A stretch of 17,010 bases of DNA from an uncultured Clostridia bacterium (lineage in GTDB: Bacteria; Bacillota; Clostridia; Christensenellales; Borkfalkiaceae): positions 1 through 17,010 of the forward strand of contig CAUHGY010000037.1 of the NCBI GenBank assembly GCA_959605945.1. Reading direction: 5' to 3'. The position numbers and the translations under genes are program-made. Of the stretch, positions 6,588-13,440 are shown one piece after another; the first letter of the stretch is position 1, and each line of letters opens with the position of its first letter. The notes beneath the pieces were generated by a model. That model worked only from the letters and a program-made list of their open reading frames with translations, made no database searches and had not been told where the DNA came from.

Positions 6588-6662
6588 GCAAATATAAAGA
6601 AAGCGTTACATAATCAAAATATCTTTCACGTCCGTCAACCGGCCGGATAAAATTTTAAGGCC

Positions 6663-6861
6663 GTGTTTTCTAAAAGACTTAAAGAGCTTCGGGAAGAAAG
6701 ACATCTTACCCAGAAGGAGCTTTCGCAAAAACTTAACGTGTCGCAGACAACAGTTGCCAAATGGGAAGCGGGCGACCGCGAACCCTGTTTTGACATGTTG
6801 GAAACTTGCGGATTTTTTCGAGTGTTCCGCCGATTATTTTTTAGGCAGAAAAGATTTTTAA
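6663..6861 (+). pseudogene. XRE-family regulator gene broken by a frameshift
   Basis: From a GTG at 6663 the frame encodes a typical small Cro/CI-type regulator: FSKRLKELREERHLTQKELS, then the recognition region NVSQTTVAKWEAGDREP, ending at DML. At about 6801 the frame changes. In the next frame the expected continuation KLADFFECSADYFLGRKDF follows and ends in TAA at 6859-6861. A two-base deletion or one-base insertion explains this; without the shift the unbroken frame runs on as unrelated sequence to 6884. The intact product would have about 65 residues. There is only a weak AAGG before the GTG. It could be a true pseudogene or a sequencing error. A terminator follows at 6948-6972. Confidence 0.75.
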
Positions 6862-6947
6862 TATTTGCCCGCACCGATTATTGACTCTCCCCCCTGCTGT
6901 GCGATTGACCGCTGCATGCAGTTAAACTTTCTTGCCGAACTTTACCC

Positions 6948-6972
6948 GCCCGCAGCGCGGGCTTATTTTTTT
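6948..6972 (+). terminator. Intrinsic terminator after the broken XRE gene
   Basis: GCCCGC and GCGGGC form a perfect 6-bp stem around AGC (6948-6962), followed by TTATTTTTTT. Confidence 0.7.
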
Positions 6973-7107
6973 AAATTGTTTTTACGGAGAGCGCCGATTA
7001 TCCGCGCCGAAAAATTGCTTTACGGAATAAGCTTTATCTGCTTACACTTTCGCTTTTTATCCGTTCGAATTGAAAGATATATTTTCGGCGGATTTTTGAA
7101 TATTAAA

Positions 7108-7153
7108 TTAACTTACAAAATTATATCATATAATATGGTTGCATGCAACCATA
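7108..7153 (+). promoter_or_regulatory. Promoter with a 20-bp palindromic operator before the small XRE gene
   Basis: A -10 TATAAT (7129-7134) has a weak -35 TTAACT at 7108-7113 (15-bp spacer). Immediately downstream is the uninterrupted perfect palindrome TATGGTTGCA/TGCAACCATA (7134-7153), covering the expected start of transcription. The absence of a loop argues for protein binding. Autoregulation by the XRE protein at 7211 is the simplest reading, though the GC-containing core would also suit other regulator families. Confidence 0.55.
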
Positions 7154-7210
7154 ATGAATAAATTTAAAAATGTAAAATATAATAATATACAGTTCTAAAG
7201 GTATATTATT

Positions 7211-7456
7211 ATGCAAAATGATATCAATACGGCCGTAGCCATGCGGATAAAAGAACTTTTGAAAGAAAAATGCATGACGCAATACCGCCTGGCCATGAAA
7301 AGCGGAGTCTCACATTCCACATTGAAAAATATTATGCACGGCACAATAAAAGATAATATGCTCTCAACCGTCATTCTCGTCGCGGGCGGTTTCGAAATGA
7401 CTGCGAGCGAATTTTTGCGAAGCCCGCTCTTTGACGAAGAAAATCTGAAAATATAA
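7211..7456 (+). CDS. Small XRE-family transcriptional regulator
   Basis: An 81-residue protein consisting mainly of a Cro/CI-type DNA-binding domain. The helix-turn-helix is at about 22-45 (MTQYRLAMKSGVSHSTLKNI). The C-terminal part (LVAGGFEMTASEFLRSPLFDEENL) resembles the end of stand-alone XRE regulators that recognise their own promoters. The ATG at 7211 is preceded by AAAGG at 7197-7201. The palindrome at 7134-7153 sits at the predicted transcription start, suggesting self-repression. No partner gene follows: the next gene is convergent, so its targets must lie elsewhere. Confidence 0.82.
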   Translation: MQNDINTAVAMRIKELLKEKCMTQYRLAMKSGVSHSTLKNIMHGTIKDNMLSTVILVAGGFEMTASEFLRSPLFDEENLKI

Positions 7457-7542
7457 ATTAAGCGCAAATCTTGCTCTCTGCAAGGATTCAAACCGCCGTC
7501 TATTCTGCCGTCAAAGCCCGACGCTGTGCAATAGAAACCCTT

Positions 7543-7600
7543 GCGTCCGTTCATTCGGACGCTGACGAAAGCCGCCCGCCGAACAATATCGGCGGGCGGC
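7543..7600. terminator. Double hairpin terminator between xre and ypeB
   Basis: A 7-bp stem (GCGTCCG/CGGACGC, 7543-7562) is followed by a perfect 11-bp GC stem (7571-7581 with 7590-7600). The plus strand continues TGATTTTAATTTC and the minus strand CTTTCGTC. It lies between convergent genes and probably stops transcripts from both sides, including the spoIIR-sleB-ypeB message. Confidence 0.65.
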
Positions 7601-7649
7601 TGATTTTAATTTCAGATACCTTTATATTTTTTATTTTTGCAATTTATTT

Positions 7650-9542
7650 TTAAATAAGCAGTTTCCCTTCGGTCGATTCAATTACCTTGAACATCTCCGC
7701 CTGCCTGCCGGTTACGGCGTCGATATAAACGTAATAAGTTGCATCGTCATACTCGCCGCTGAATTCATAGCACAGCTTTTCGGTTTTGGTTCCGATGGGA
7801 ACAAGCGCCAGACGCGCAGTTTTAATATCGATGTTCTCAGACACTTTTGCCGCTGCTTCCTCTTTGCCGAGAACGGGCTTTCCGATAACCCTTTCCGTGT
7901 GATTCGTATAATATCCTGCGGCCTCCATGCCTATTACGTTGGCGCTGTAAGCGCAAACTCTTACTTTTACAAGATCGGGATAAATTATCACGCCGTCCTG
8001 TTCAAACGCATAGTTGATGGTATAAACGTTGTTCGCAAGATTTATCCACACGGGTTTCATGCCCTCTATGCCGACAGCCGAAAGAAATTCGTCGGCTTTT
8101 TCTACAGCAAATTCTTCGCCGTATTTTACGTTTTCACAGTTGCCGCCGTATGCGAACATTATCAGCTTTCCGCCTTTCTTGGATATCTGTCCGTACAAAA
8201 TTTCTCCGTCCAGCATGCCCTGAACATTATAACATTCTATTTCTCCGCTCGCTTCTCCCATGCCTTCAACGTTTTCGATGCCGTAACCGCCGAATATACC
8301 GATAAAAATATCTCTTGCCTGCGTAGCGTCTATTTCTTCGCCGTCAAGTCCCTTTATTTCTCTTCCGCTCTGACCGTCGGAGAAAGGTCCGTCATAAATA
8401 AGTTCCGGATAGTTCACCGAAAGATTCTGCAATTCGTTGAAGTTCGATATGACTATATCTCCGCTGTCGTTTCCGGAAAGAGCGGTGAACGAATAGTCGT
8501 TGCCCATACTTTCAGTCATTCTTCCCAACGCTTCTTTAAACGCCAGGTTTGCCTGATAAAGCTGCAGCAGCCCTGCTACGTCTTGGTCCGAAAGGCTTTC
8601 GCCTTCGATGAGTTTATTGTTGAGATATTTGGCATAATCGCCTATCTGGTTAACGAGTTTTGTAGTATAATATTTGCTTTCGTCCTGCAAAGGCAGCTGC
8701 TGCAAATCGTTTTCCGCGAGTTCGCTGTTGATTGCCGCGTCGACAAGATATTTCTGCATTGCCGCGGGATCGCCCGTTGCCAAAGCCTTTGAAAGGTTAA
8801 CGTCTATATTGTCTACCTGTTCTACGGTATCGTAAAAGGATTTCTGATAGGCGCTTTCCATCAGCATGTCGTTTTCTTCGGGCATCAGGAAAGTGAACGT
8901 GAGAACGGACGTGAGTATCAGCGTGGCGCAGCCGAGCGTTATAACCGCCGCAAGCCATCCGCCGTAACCTTTGCGTGCCTGCTTGTTTTTCTGTCTGTTT
9001 TTCGCACGTCTTTCTTTTTCGGCATGTTTTTCCGCCGCTCTCTGTTTTCTGAGCTGCGCTTTCGCCTGACGCTTTTCGCGCAGCAAGCGCGCTTTTTCCG
9101 CTTTTTCTGCGGCTATACGCTTCCGGCGTTCTTTTTTGGTCTCTCTTTTAAGCATTTCGCGGCGGGCTTCTTTATCCGCCTTTATCTGGGCTTTTTTGGC
9201 AAGTCTGTCAGCCTTGCGCCTGTTTTTTTCGCGCAAGATATTGGCTTTTGCCTTTTCCTTCTCCGCTTTTTTCTGCGCTTTGATACGGGCAAGCTCCACT
9301 CTCTTTTCGGCGCGGATCCTTTCGCGCTCGGCCCTGGCGCGCGCCTTGTTTTCCCTTTTTTCGATTCTCAAAGCGGCTTTTCTTTCTTTTTTCTGCTGCG
9401 CTTTTCCGGCTTTATCACTCTTCTTTCCGGAAACCTCCGCGGATTTTTTCACCGTTTTTTTTGCGTTGCCGCTGTTTTTTTTCTGTGATTTGACGGCAGC
9501 GTTTTCGGTTTTTTCCACAGCGTTGTTTTTCTTCTTCTCCAT
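7650..9542 (-). CDS. ypeB: Germination protein YpeB with a long basic N-terminal extension
   Basis: YpeB stabilises and localises the cortex-lytic enzyme SleB in the spore and is degraded when germination begins. Residues 228-630 match this protein: the region starting SAYQKSFYDTVEQVDNIDVNLSKAL is its characteristic N-terminal helical domain, and the C-terminal half contains PepSY-like repeats ending in YYVYIDAVTGRQAEMF. A single membrane segment lies at about 196-219. Unusually, about 190 residues rich in Lys, Arg, Ala and Glu precede it, apparently as a long charged helix; known YpeB proteins have only a short stretch there (B. subtilis YpeB is about 450 residues). The start at 9542 is fixed by AAGGAGG 8 bases upstream; that site overlaps the sleB stop, so translation is probably coupled. 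A TTG at 9566 is rejected because it lies within the binding site region. Confidence 0.9.
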   Translation of the reverse strand: MEKKKNNAVEKTENAAVKSQKKNSGNAKKTVKKSAEVSGKKSDKAGKAQQKKERKAALRIEKRENKARARAERERIRAEKRVELARIKAQKKAEKEKAKANILREKNRRKADRLAKKAQIKADKEARREMLKRETKKERRKRIAAEKAEKARLLREKRQAKAQLRKQRAAEKHAEKERRAKNRQKNKQARKGYGGWLAAVITLGCATLILTSVLTFTFLMPEENDMLMESAYQKSFYDTVEQVDNIDVNLSKALATGDPAAMQKYLVDAAINSELAENDLQQLPLQDESKYYTTKLVNQIGDYAKYLNNKLIEGESLSDQDVAGLLQLYQANLAFKEALGRMTESMGNDYSFTALSGNDSGDIVISNFNELQNLSVNYPELIYDGPFSDGQSGREIKGLDGEEIDATQARDIFIGIFGGYGIENVEGMGEASGEIECYNVQGMLDGEILYGQISKKGGKLIMFAYGGNCENVKYGEEFAVEKADEFLSAVGIEGMKPVWINLANNVYTINYAFEQDGVIIYPDLVKVRVCAYSANVIGMEAAGYYTNHTERVIGKPVLGKEEAAAKVSENIDIKTARLALVPIGTKTEKLCYEFSGEYDDATYYVYIDAVTGRQAEMFKVIESTEGKLLI

Positions 9543-9555
9543 CTTCTTTTCCTCC

Positions 9556-10245
9556 TTATTTAGCAAACACGTGTCTGCCTATCGTGACAGTGGTCTGTCT
9601 GGAAAAAATCCACGAACTCGTCGCTGTCGCGGGATTATAGTAATAAATCGCGCCGTAAGTGGGGTCCCATCCGTTCATGGCGTCCTGCGCTGCCTTTTTC
9701 GCAGTGGCGTTGGGCGTCAGGTTTATCTGCCCGTCGTCAACCGCCGTAAACGCGTATCTCTGGTAGATAACGCCGGACATGGTGTTGGGAAACGACGGAC
9801 TTTTGATTCTGTTCATGACGACGGCGCCCACAGCGACCTGCCCCACATAGCTTTCGCCGCGTGCTTCACCGTAAATCAGCCTTGCAAGCAGCATGACGTC
9901 CGAATCGCTGTAACTGCCCGTGCCGCCGCTGTCGCCGCTCTGCATACCGAGCGCCGCAAGCGTTTCAGGCCCTACTTTGCCGTCTACCGCAAGATTGTTT
10001 TTTCTCTGAAAATATTTGACCGCTTCAACCGTTTTAGGTCCGAAAATTCCGTCCACCGAACCGGTATAATATCCCCAGTTTTTAAGTTTCTGTTGTATTT
10101 TTCTGACGGTACTGCCCGTGTTGCCCTGTTGCAGCACGGCAGCGTATGCCGTTTCCGCCACAGGAGGCGCGGTTACCGCCGACACGCCGAATCCCACGAT
10201 GCAAACCATGAGAACCAGCGCGACGATTTTGAAAACCTTTTTCAT
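9556..10245 (-). CDS. sleB: Spore cortex-lytic enzyme SleB
   Basis: SleB is a lytic transglycosylase that cleaves cortex peptidoglycan containing muramic delta-lactam during germination. The 229-residue precursor has a signal peptide (1 to about 36, AYA before the likely cleavage site), a peptidoglycan-binding domain (about 41-99, with TVRKIQQKLKNWGYYTG and FGPKTVEAVKYFQ), a Gly/Ser linker (101-114), and the Hydrolase_2 catalytic domain (116-229). The catalytic glutamate is Glu127 in the motif YGEARGE. Length and domain order match the family. The AGGAGG binding site overlaps the stop of spoIIR, and the stop of sleB overlaps the binding site of ypeB, so the three genes form a coupled operon. 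Confidence 0.95.
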   Translation of the reverse strand: MKKVFKIVALVLMVCIVGFGVSAVTAPPVAETAYAAVLQQGNTGSTVRKIQQKLKNWGYYTGSVDGIFGPKTVEAVKYFQRKNNLAVDGKVGPETLAALGMQSGDSGGTGSYSDSDVMLLARLIYGEARGESYVGQVAVGAVVMNRIKSPSFPNTMSGVIYQRYAFTAVDDGQINLTPNATAKKAAQDAMNGWDPTYGAIYYYNPATATSSWIFSRQTTVTIGRHVFAK

Positions 10246-10254
10246 TTTTTCCTC

Positions 10255-10785
10255 CTATTTCTCCCTTTTCATAAAATCGTTGATTATGTCTAAAATTTTG
10301 CTTCTGTAAACGTAATTTTCTCCTCCGTCCGTAAAACACAGGGGCGGATAAACCACGCACCACCAATTGTCGCCTTCACCCGAACCGAGATTTACGATCA
10401 ATGCGTCGTAAAAGCCGCTTTCAAGAACAACTTCGCCGTATTTTCGGGTGGGGAAACTTTCGTTTTTCACTTCCGCGTGCGATTTATATGAAAATCCGTT
10501 TTTCTCAAGCACTCTATCCGCCGCCTTTTCCACGCCGCCGAGATTTTCGGTAAGCAGGTCTTCCGCCTGTTCTTTGGTGGTGCATTCGGCAATGAACGGA
10601 GTAAGATAATCCACCACTGCCTTTTTGACCTTATATTTTACCGACTGGTCGGTATAGTCGTTGGAATTGGCGCGGATATGTATTCTCAAATATTCGGTAT
10701 GCGTTTGATTTTTATTGAGACTTATACCCACCGCGGACAAAATTATTATGGCGCAAGCCAAAAAAACTATGCAGATTTTTTTCAT
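10255..10785 (-). CDS. spoIIR: Stage II sporulation protein R
   Basis: SpoIIR is made in the forespore and exported; it triggers SpoIIGA to process pro-sigma-E in the mother cell. The 176-residue protein begins with a hydrophobic signal or anchor (5-22), followed by the family pattern LRIHIRANSNDYTDQSVKYKVK near residue 33. The diagnostic C-terminal block is GEVVLESGFYDALIVNLG, then GEGDNWWCVVYPPLCF. Start supported by a GGGAG upstream. It heads the spoIIR-sleB-ypeB operon, an unusual pairing of an early engulfment-stage signal with germination genes that in B. subtilis are sigma-G controlled. A sigma-F-like promoter lies upstream (10828-10856). Confidence 0.93.
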   Translation of the reverse strand: MKKICIVFLACAIIILSAVGISLNKNQTHTEYLRIHIRANSNDYTDQSVKYKVKKAVVDYLTPFIAECTTKEQAEDLLTENLGGVEKAADRVLEKNGFSYKSHAEVKNESFPTRKYGEVVLESGFYDALIVNLGSGEGDNWWCVVYPPLCFTDGGENYVYRSKILDIINDFMKREK

Positions 10786-10827
10786 TTTCGTTTATTCTCC
10801 CGTTATATTGAGTTATTCAACGCATGG

Positions 10828-10856
10828 GTTATTGACGGATATTTTAATTTTTATAC
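10828..10856 (-). promoter_or_regulatory. Candidate sigma-F/sigma-G-type promoter of the spoIIR operon
   Basis: On the minus strand GTATA (10856-10852) is followed after 15 bp by GTCAATAAC (10836-10828). The first element matches the sigma-F -35 exactly. The second is only a partial match to GGNNANANT. The placement, about 43 bases before the ATG, is right for a forespore gene. Confidence 0.4.
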
Positions 10857-10866
10857 TTTAATAATA

Positions 10867-10899
10867 AAAAATGCGGCGCTCCGCATATCGGAGCGCCGC
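10867..10899 (-). terminator. Intrinsic terminator of the sipL-ispE unit
   Basis: A perfect 11-bp GC stem (10873-10883 with 10889-10899, loop CATAT) is followed on the minus strand by ATTTTTTATTATT. It separates ispE from spoIIR. Confidence 0.85.
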
Positions 10900-10952
10900 T
10901 CTTAATAACATATATAAAAATACATTACATTTTTAGGGCAACATTGTGCCCG

Positions 10953-10990
10953 TCTCTTTATAATACCGTATTATCTCTTTATAATACCGT
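10953..10990. repeat. Two tandem copies of a 17-bp sequence, 21-bp period
   Basis: TCTCTTTATAATACCGT occurs at 10953-10969 and again at 10974-10990, separated by ATTA. It lies in the gap after ispE. The copies contain TATAAT on the plus strand but no plus-strand gene follows. Confidence 0.8.
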
Positions 10991-11009
10991 TTTAAACGTT
11001 TTACCTGTT

Positions 11010-11855
11010 TCACAGCGTCTGAGCTTTTATAAGCCTGCCTCCGAAAACAGGGAAAAGTTTCTTAAAACCTTCGTCGCGGATTTTTTTACCGCCGAAAATT
11101 CCAAAAGTCACGGAACCGCTTCCCGTAATTCCCGCATACATCGCTCCCGTTTGCAAAAGCGCCGCCGCGTTGTCTTTCAGCCGCGGGATAAAGCCGCTTG
11201 CAGCGGCGCCGAGATCGTTTTTGCACGCGCCGCACAGCCCCTCAAGGTCGCCGGCGAGCAGTCTTTTCACCGCCTTATCGGTGCAGGCAGCGTATTTTTC
11301 CCCGAGCGCGTCAAACGCTTTGTAACACTCGCGGGCGGAAATCATATCGGTTTCCGTTATCAGCAGAATATAAAGAGTTTGTCTGACATTCAAAGGCGAC
11401 ACAACATTGCCCCTGTCAGAAATCACCGCAAACCCGCCGCCGAGCATATATCCCGAATCGCTGCCTAAATGATTGGCAAGGGGCAGCACATTGAAATTGC
11501 CGCCGTACAGCGCGTTCATCGCTTTAAGCACGCCCGCGATATCGGCAGACGAACCGCCCATTCCCCCGCCGACGGGGATATTTTTGTTGATTCTGATATC
11601 TGCTCCGTCGGTGGAAAAGGTTTCGGTAAAAAGTTTTGCCGCTTTAAAAGCCGAGTTGTCTACAACGGAACATCCCGCTTTTATGCCCGTTTCGGATAAC
11701 GTTATAGCGCTGTCCTTTCGCGCGGTGACGGTTATTTCATCATAAACATCCACAGACGAGACAAGCGATTTTATCAAGTGGTAGCCTGCTCTTTCGCCCG
11801 TAACGTCTAACGTCAGGTTTATTTTTGCGGGTACTTTTAATTTGATTTTTTTCAT
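11010..11855 (-). CDS. ispE: 4-diphosphocytidyl-2-C-methyl-D-erythritol kinase
   Basis: IspE phosphorylates the 2-hydroxyl of CDP-methylerythritol with ATP in the MEP route to isoprenoids. The 281-residue protein has the usual GHMP-kinase layout: PAKINLTL (9-16) with the substrate Lys11, the ATP-binding glycine loop PVGGGMGGSSAD (94-105), the putative catalytic Asp133 in LGSDSGYMLGGG, and the C-terminal motif GITGSGSVTFGIFG. It is somewhat divergent: the common DGYH reads AGYH, and the sequence after Asp133 lacks the usual VPF. It starts 18 bases after the sipL-like stop and has AGGA upstream, so it is co-transcribed with a sporulation gene; no separate promoter is evident. Adjacent veg/sipL and spoIIR genes match known synteny around ispE. 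Confidence 0.9.
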   Translation of the reverse strand: MKKIKLKVPAKINLTLDVTGERAGYHLIKSLVSSVDVYDEITVTARKDSAITLSETGIKAGCSVVDNSAFKAAKLFTETFSTDGADIRINKNIPVGGGMGGSSADIAGVLKAMNALYGGNFNVLPLANHLGSDSGYMLGGGFAVISDRGNVVSPLNVRQTLYILLITETDMISARECYKAFDALGEKYAACTDKAVKRLLAGDLEGLCGACKNDLGAAASGFIPRLKDNAAALLQTGAMYAGITGSGSVTFGIFGGKKIRDEGFKKLFPVFGGRLIKAQTL

Positions 11856-11873
11856 TCGTCGATTCCTGTAATG

Positions 11874-13379
11874 CTATTTCTTCCTGTAAACTATTATTCT
11901 CTCTTTTCCCGTCAGCGGGAACTGCAAATCTCTGTTTGTTGCGTTAATTTCTTCGGGGCATGTATTCAGACGTTTCGCAAGCGACCAGAGGTCTTCTCCT
12001 TCGAGCGGTATATAGACGCTGATAGCCGCGTTGCATGGCGTTTTTTCGCCAACGCTTCTGATATTTTTAACAAGCCTGATCTTTTTTTTCTCTTCCGACC
12101 GCACAGTGAAAATCAACTCGGCGTCGAGTTCGGCTTCTTCAAGAGATATCAGCCTTGCCGAAATTTTATCCACGGCGGCTGCTATTTCTCTGTCCGCATC
12201 GCACAGTGCCGGGCAATCGAGTGCGGTTTCAAACGGGGTTTCCAGTCTGACGGCGAAATTTCCGCCTTCGGGATCTCTGAAATACCCGTAACAGCAGAGC
12301 GTTCCCGTAACTTTTAGTCCGTCCGAACAATCGGCTGAAATAACGTCTGCCCTTTCTCCGCCGACAGCCATAAGTCTTGACCCCGCAGGGATCTCCGTCA
12401 TGGGCGCTCTGCCGTTTATGCGCGCACGGCAGCTGCGGAGTTCGCATCCGCCGGCGCAGACATACTCGCCGAATTCGGTTTCGGTCTCGTCAGAAACGCT
12501 GAACGCGTCCGCGGCGACAAGCGCGGTTTCTTCGCTGAACGCTTCGCCGTCGAATTGCAGAACGATGTTTACGCTGACCACGCTCTTATTTTTTTCTTCA
12601 TCCACCTGGATATCGGTCTTAAACGATTTTTCGCGCACAAACGCCGAAGCCTGCATTGTGGGCATAGCCTCTTCGTATTCAAGTTCCATGCGGAAGGGCA
12701 CCGTGCGATCTTCTCTTATTATATCGCTTTTTTCGTTAATTTGCAACAATAAAGCGGAGATATGAACTTCACCGTCCACAATAATGCAGCCGACGCCGCA
12801 TTGAACTGCGGTTATGACCGCCTGCGCGTTGTGAGCAAGCACTTCCCCCACCGGATAACCGAGTTCGAATTCTTCCTCTACGGGATAGGCGCCCCTTTTG
12901 ATGCCGTAGCTTTTAGAATATTTGATTTCCTGTCTGTTTATGACTATATTTTCGCCTTCGGAAAGAGCCTCCGCCTTTTCGGACGCTATCACATCCGCTT
13001 TGACGGTGATATTCGCGCTGACCGCAAGTTTAAGACCGGACAAGTCGAAATCTGTTTTATCGACCGTTACAAAGACACGCTCGGAAGAGCCCGCCTCGGC
13101 CGTTTCACAGGCCGCCGTACCCAAGAATTCGGTTCCGCACTCACATTTTTTCAGCCGACCTTCGCTCTCGTAACACACATAGAATATTACTTTTCCGCCG
13201 TATTTGACATATCCGTCGCCGGTCTCCGAATTATTTATCGACGCGAACGCGTTCACGGAGAGCACTCTCGAAACCGAATCCGACGGTATCTCCGTTCGGC
13301 ACTCGGCTTTAAGCTGCTCGCTTATGCTGCCTTTTTTTCCGTTAAAACTTATAGTTTCATAAACAGGTTCCTGTAACAT
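11874..13379 (-). CDS. SPOCS (DUF3794)/LysM coat-morphogenesis protein, SipL-like
   Basis: A 501-residue protein with three SPOCS-type beta repeats at about 25-130, 175-275 and 325-425 (for example LAHNAQAVITAVQCGVGCIIVDGEV at the second) and a C-terminal LysM domain at about 453-499 (ISVYIPLEGEDLWSLAKRLN, then NATNRDL). This is the architecture and size of SipL of Clostridioides difficile, a functional counterpart of SpoVID that binds SpoIVA through its LysM domain and tethers coat to the forespore. No signal peptide is seen, fitting action in the mother cell cytosol. GGAGG precedes the ATG. It leads the sipL-ispE unit and has a sigma-E-like promoter at 13411-13440. The exact orthology is inferred from architecture and neighbours. 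Confidence 0.85.
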   Translation of the reverse strand: MLQEPVYETISFNGKKGSISEQLKAECRTEIPSDSVSRVLSVNAFASINNSETGDGYVKYGGKVIFYVCYESEGRLKKCECGTEFLGTAACETAEAGSSERVFVTVDKTDFDLSGLKLAVSANITVKADVIASEKAEALSEGENIVINRQEIKYSKSYGIKRGAYPVEEEFELGYPVGEVLAHNAQAVITAVQCGVGCIIVDGEVHISALLLQINEKSDIIREDRTVPFRMELEYEEAMPTMQASAFVREKSFKTDIQVDEEKNKSVVSVNIVLQFDGEAFSEETALVAADAFSVSDETETEFGEYVCAGGCELRSCRARINGRAPMTEIPAGSRLMAVGGERADVISADCSDGLKVTGTLCCYGYFRDPEGGNFAVRLETPFETALDCPALCDADREIAAAVDKISARLISLEEAELDAELIFTVRSEEKKKIRLVKNIRSVGEKTPCNAAISVYIPLEGEDLWSLAKRLNTCPEEINATNRDLQFPLTGKERIIVYRKK

Positions 13380-13410
13380 AACCCCTCCTTAACTGCTGAT
13401 GGTACAATAC

Positions 13411-13440
13411 ATTGTATAATCTTAGGAGAGATTTTATGAC
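13411..13440 (-). promoter_or_regulatory. Candidate sigma-E promoter of the sipL-like gene
   Basis: On the minus strand GTCATAAA (13440-13433), a 14-bp spacer and TATACAAT (13418-13411) agree well with the mother-cell sigma-E pattern (-35 near KMATATT, -10 near CATACAAT). SipL genes are sigma-E controlled in C. difficile, so pattern and role agree. An inverted repeat TACAAT-AC-ATTGTA (13403-13416) overlaps the -10. Confidence 0.5.

Larger units (their letters stand above)
6240..6662. other. Leader and promoter region of the C_GCAxxG gene
   Basis: No convincing gene. It holds two minus-strand sigma-A promoters (6392-6420 and 6559-6587), a Spo0A-type box (6380-6386) and a terminator-like hairpin (6287-6314). 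A minus-strand frame from 6526 to 6278 (82 residues, hydrophobic, AT-rich) begins about 26 bases after the expected start of the upstream promoter, but has a poor ribosome binding site and no recognisable family. Confidence 0.5.
6862..7210. other. Intergenic region with terminator and palindromic operator
   Basis: No gene is supported. It contains the plus-strand terminator at 6948-6972 and, near the right end, a -10-like TATAAT (7129-7134) directly followed by a 20-bp perfect palindrome (7134-7153). The open frame crossing 6865-7161 has no ribosome binding site and spans the terminator. Confidence 0.55.

Noticed and set aside
9543..9566. TTG start for YpeB at 9566
   Set aside because: It lies within the Shine-Dalgarno region and overlaps the end of sleB; the ATG at 9542 has ideal spacing.
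9024..10293. Long plus-strand open frames opposite ypeB and sleB
   Set aside because: They are mirror images of the Lys/Arg/Ala/Glu-rich coding sequence, giving Phe/Ser/Leu-rich translations without ribosome binding sites.
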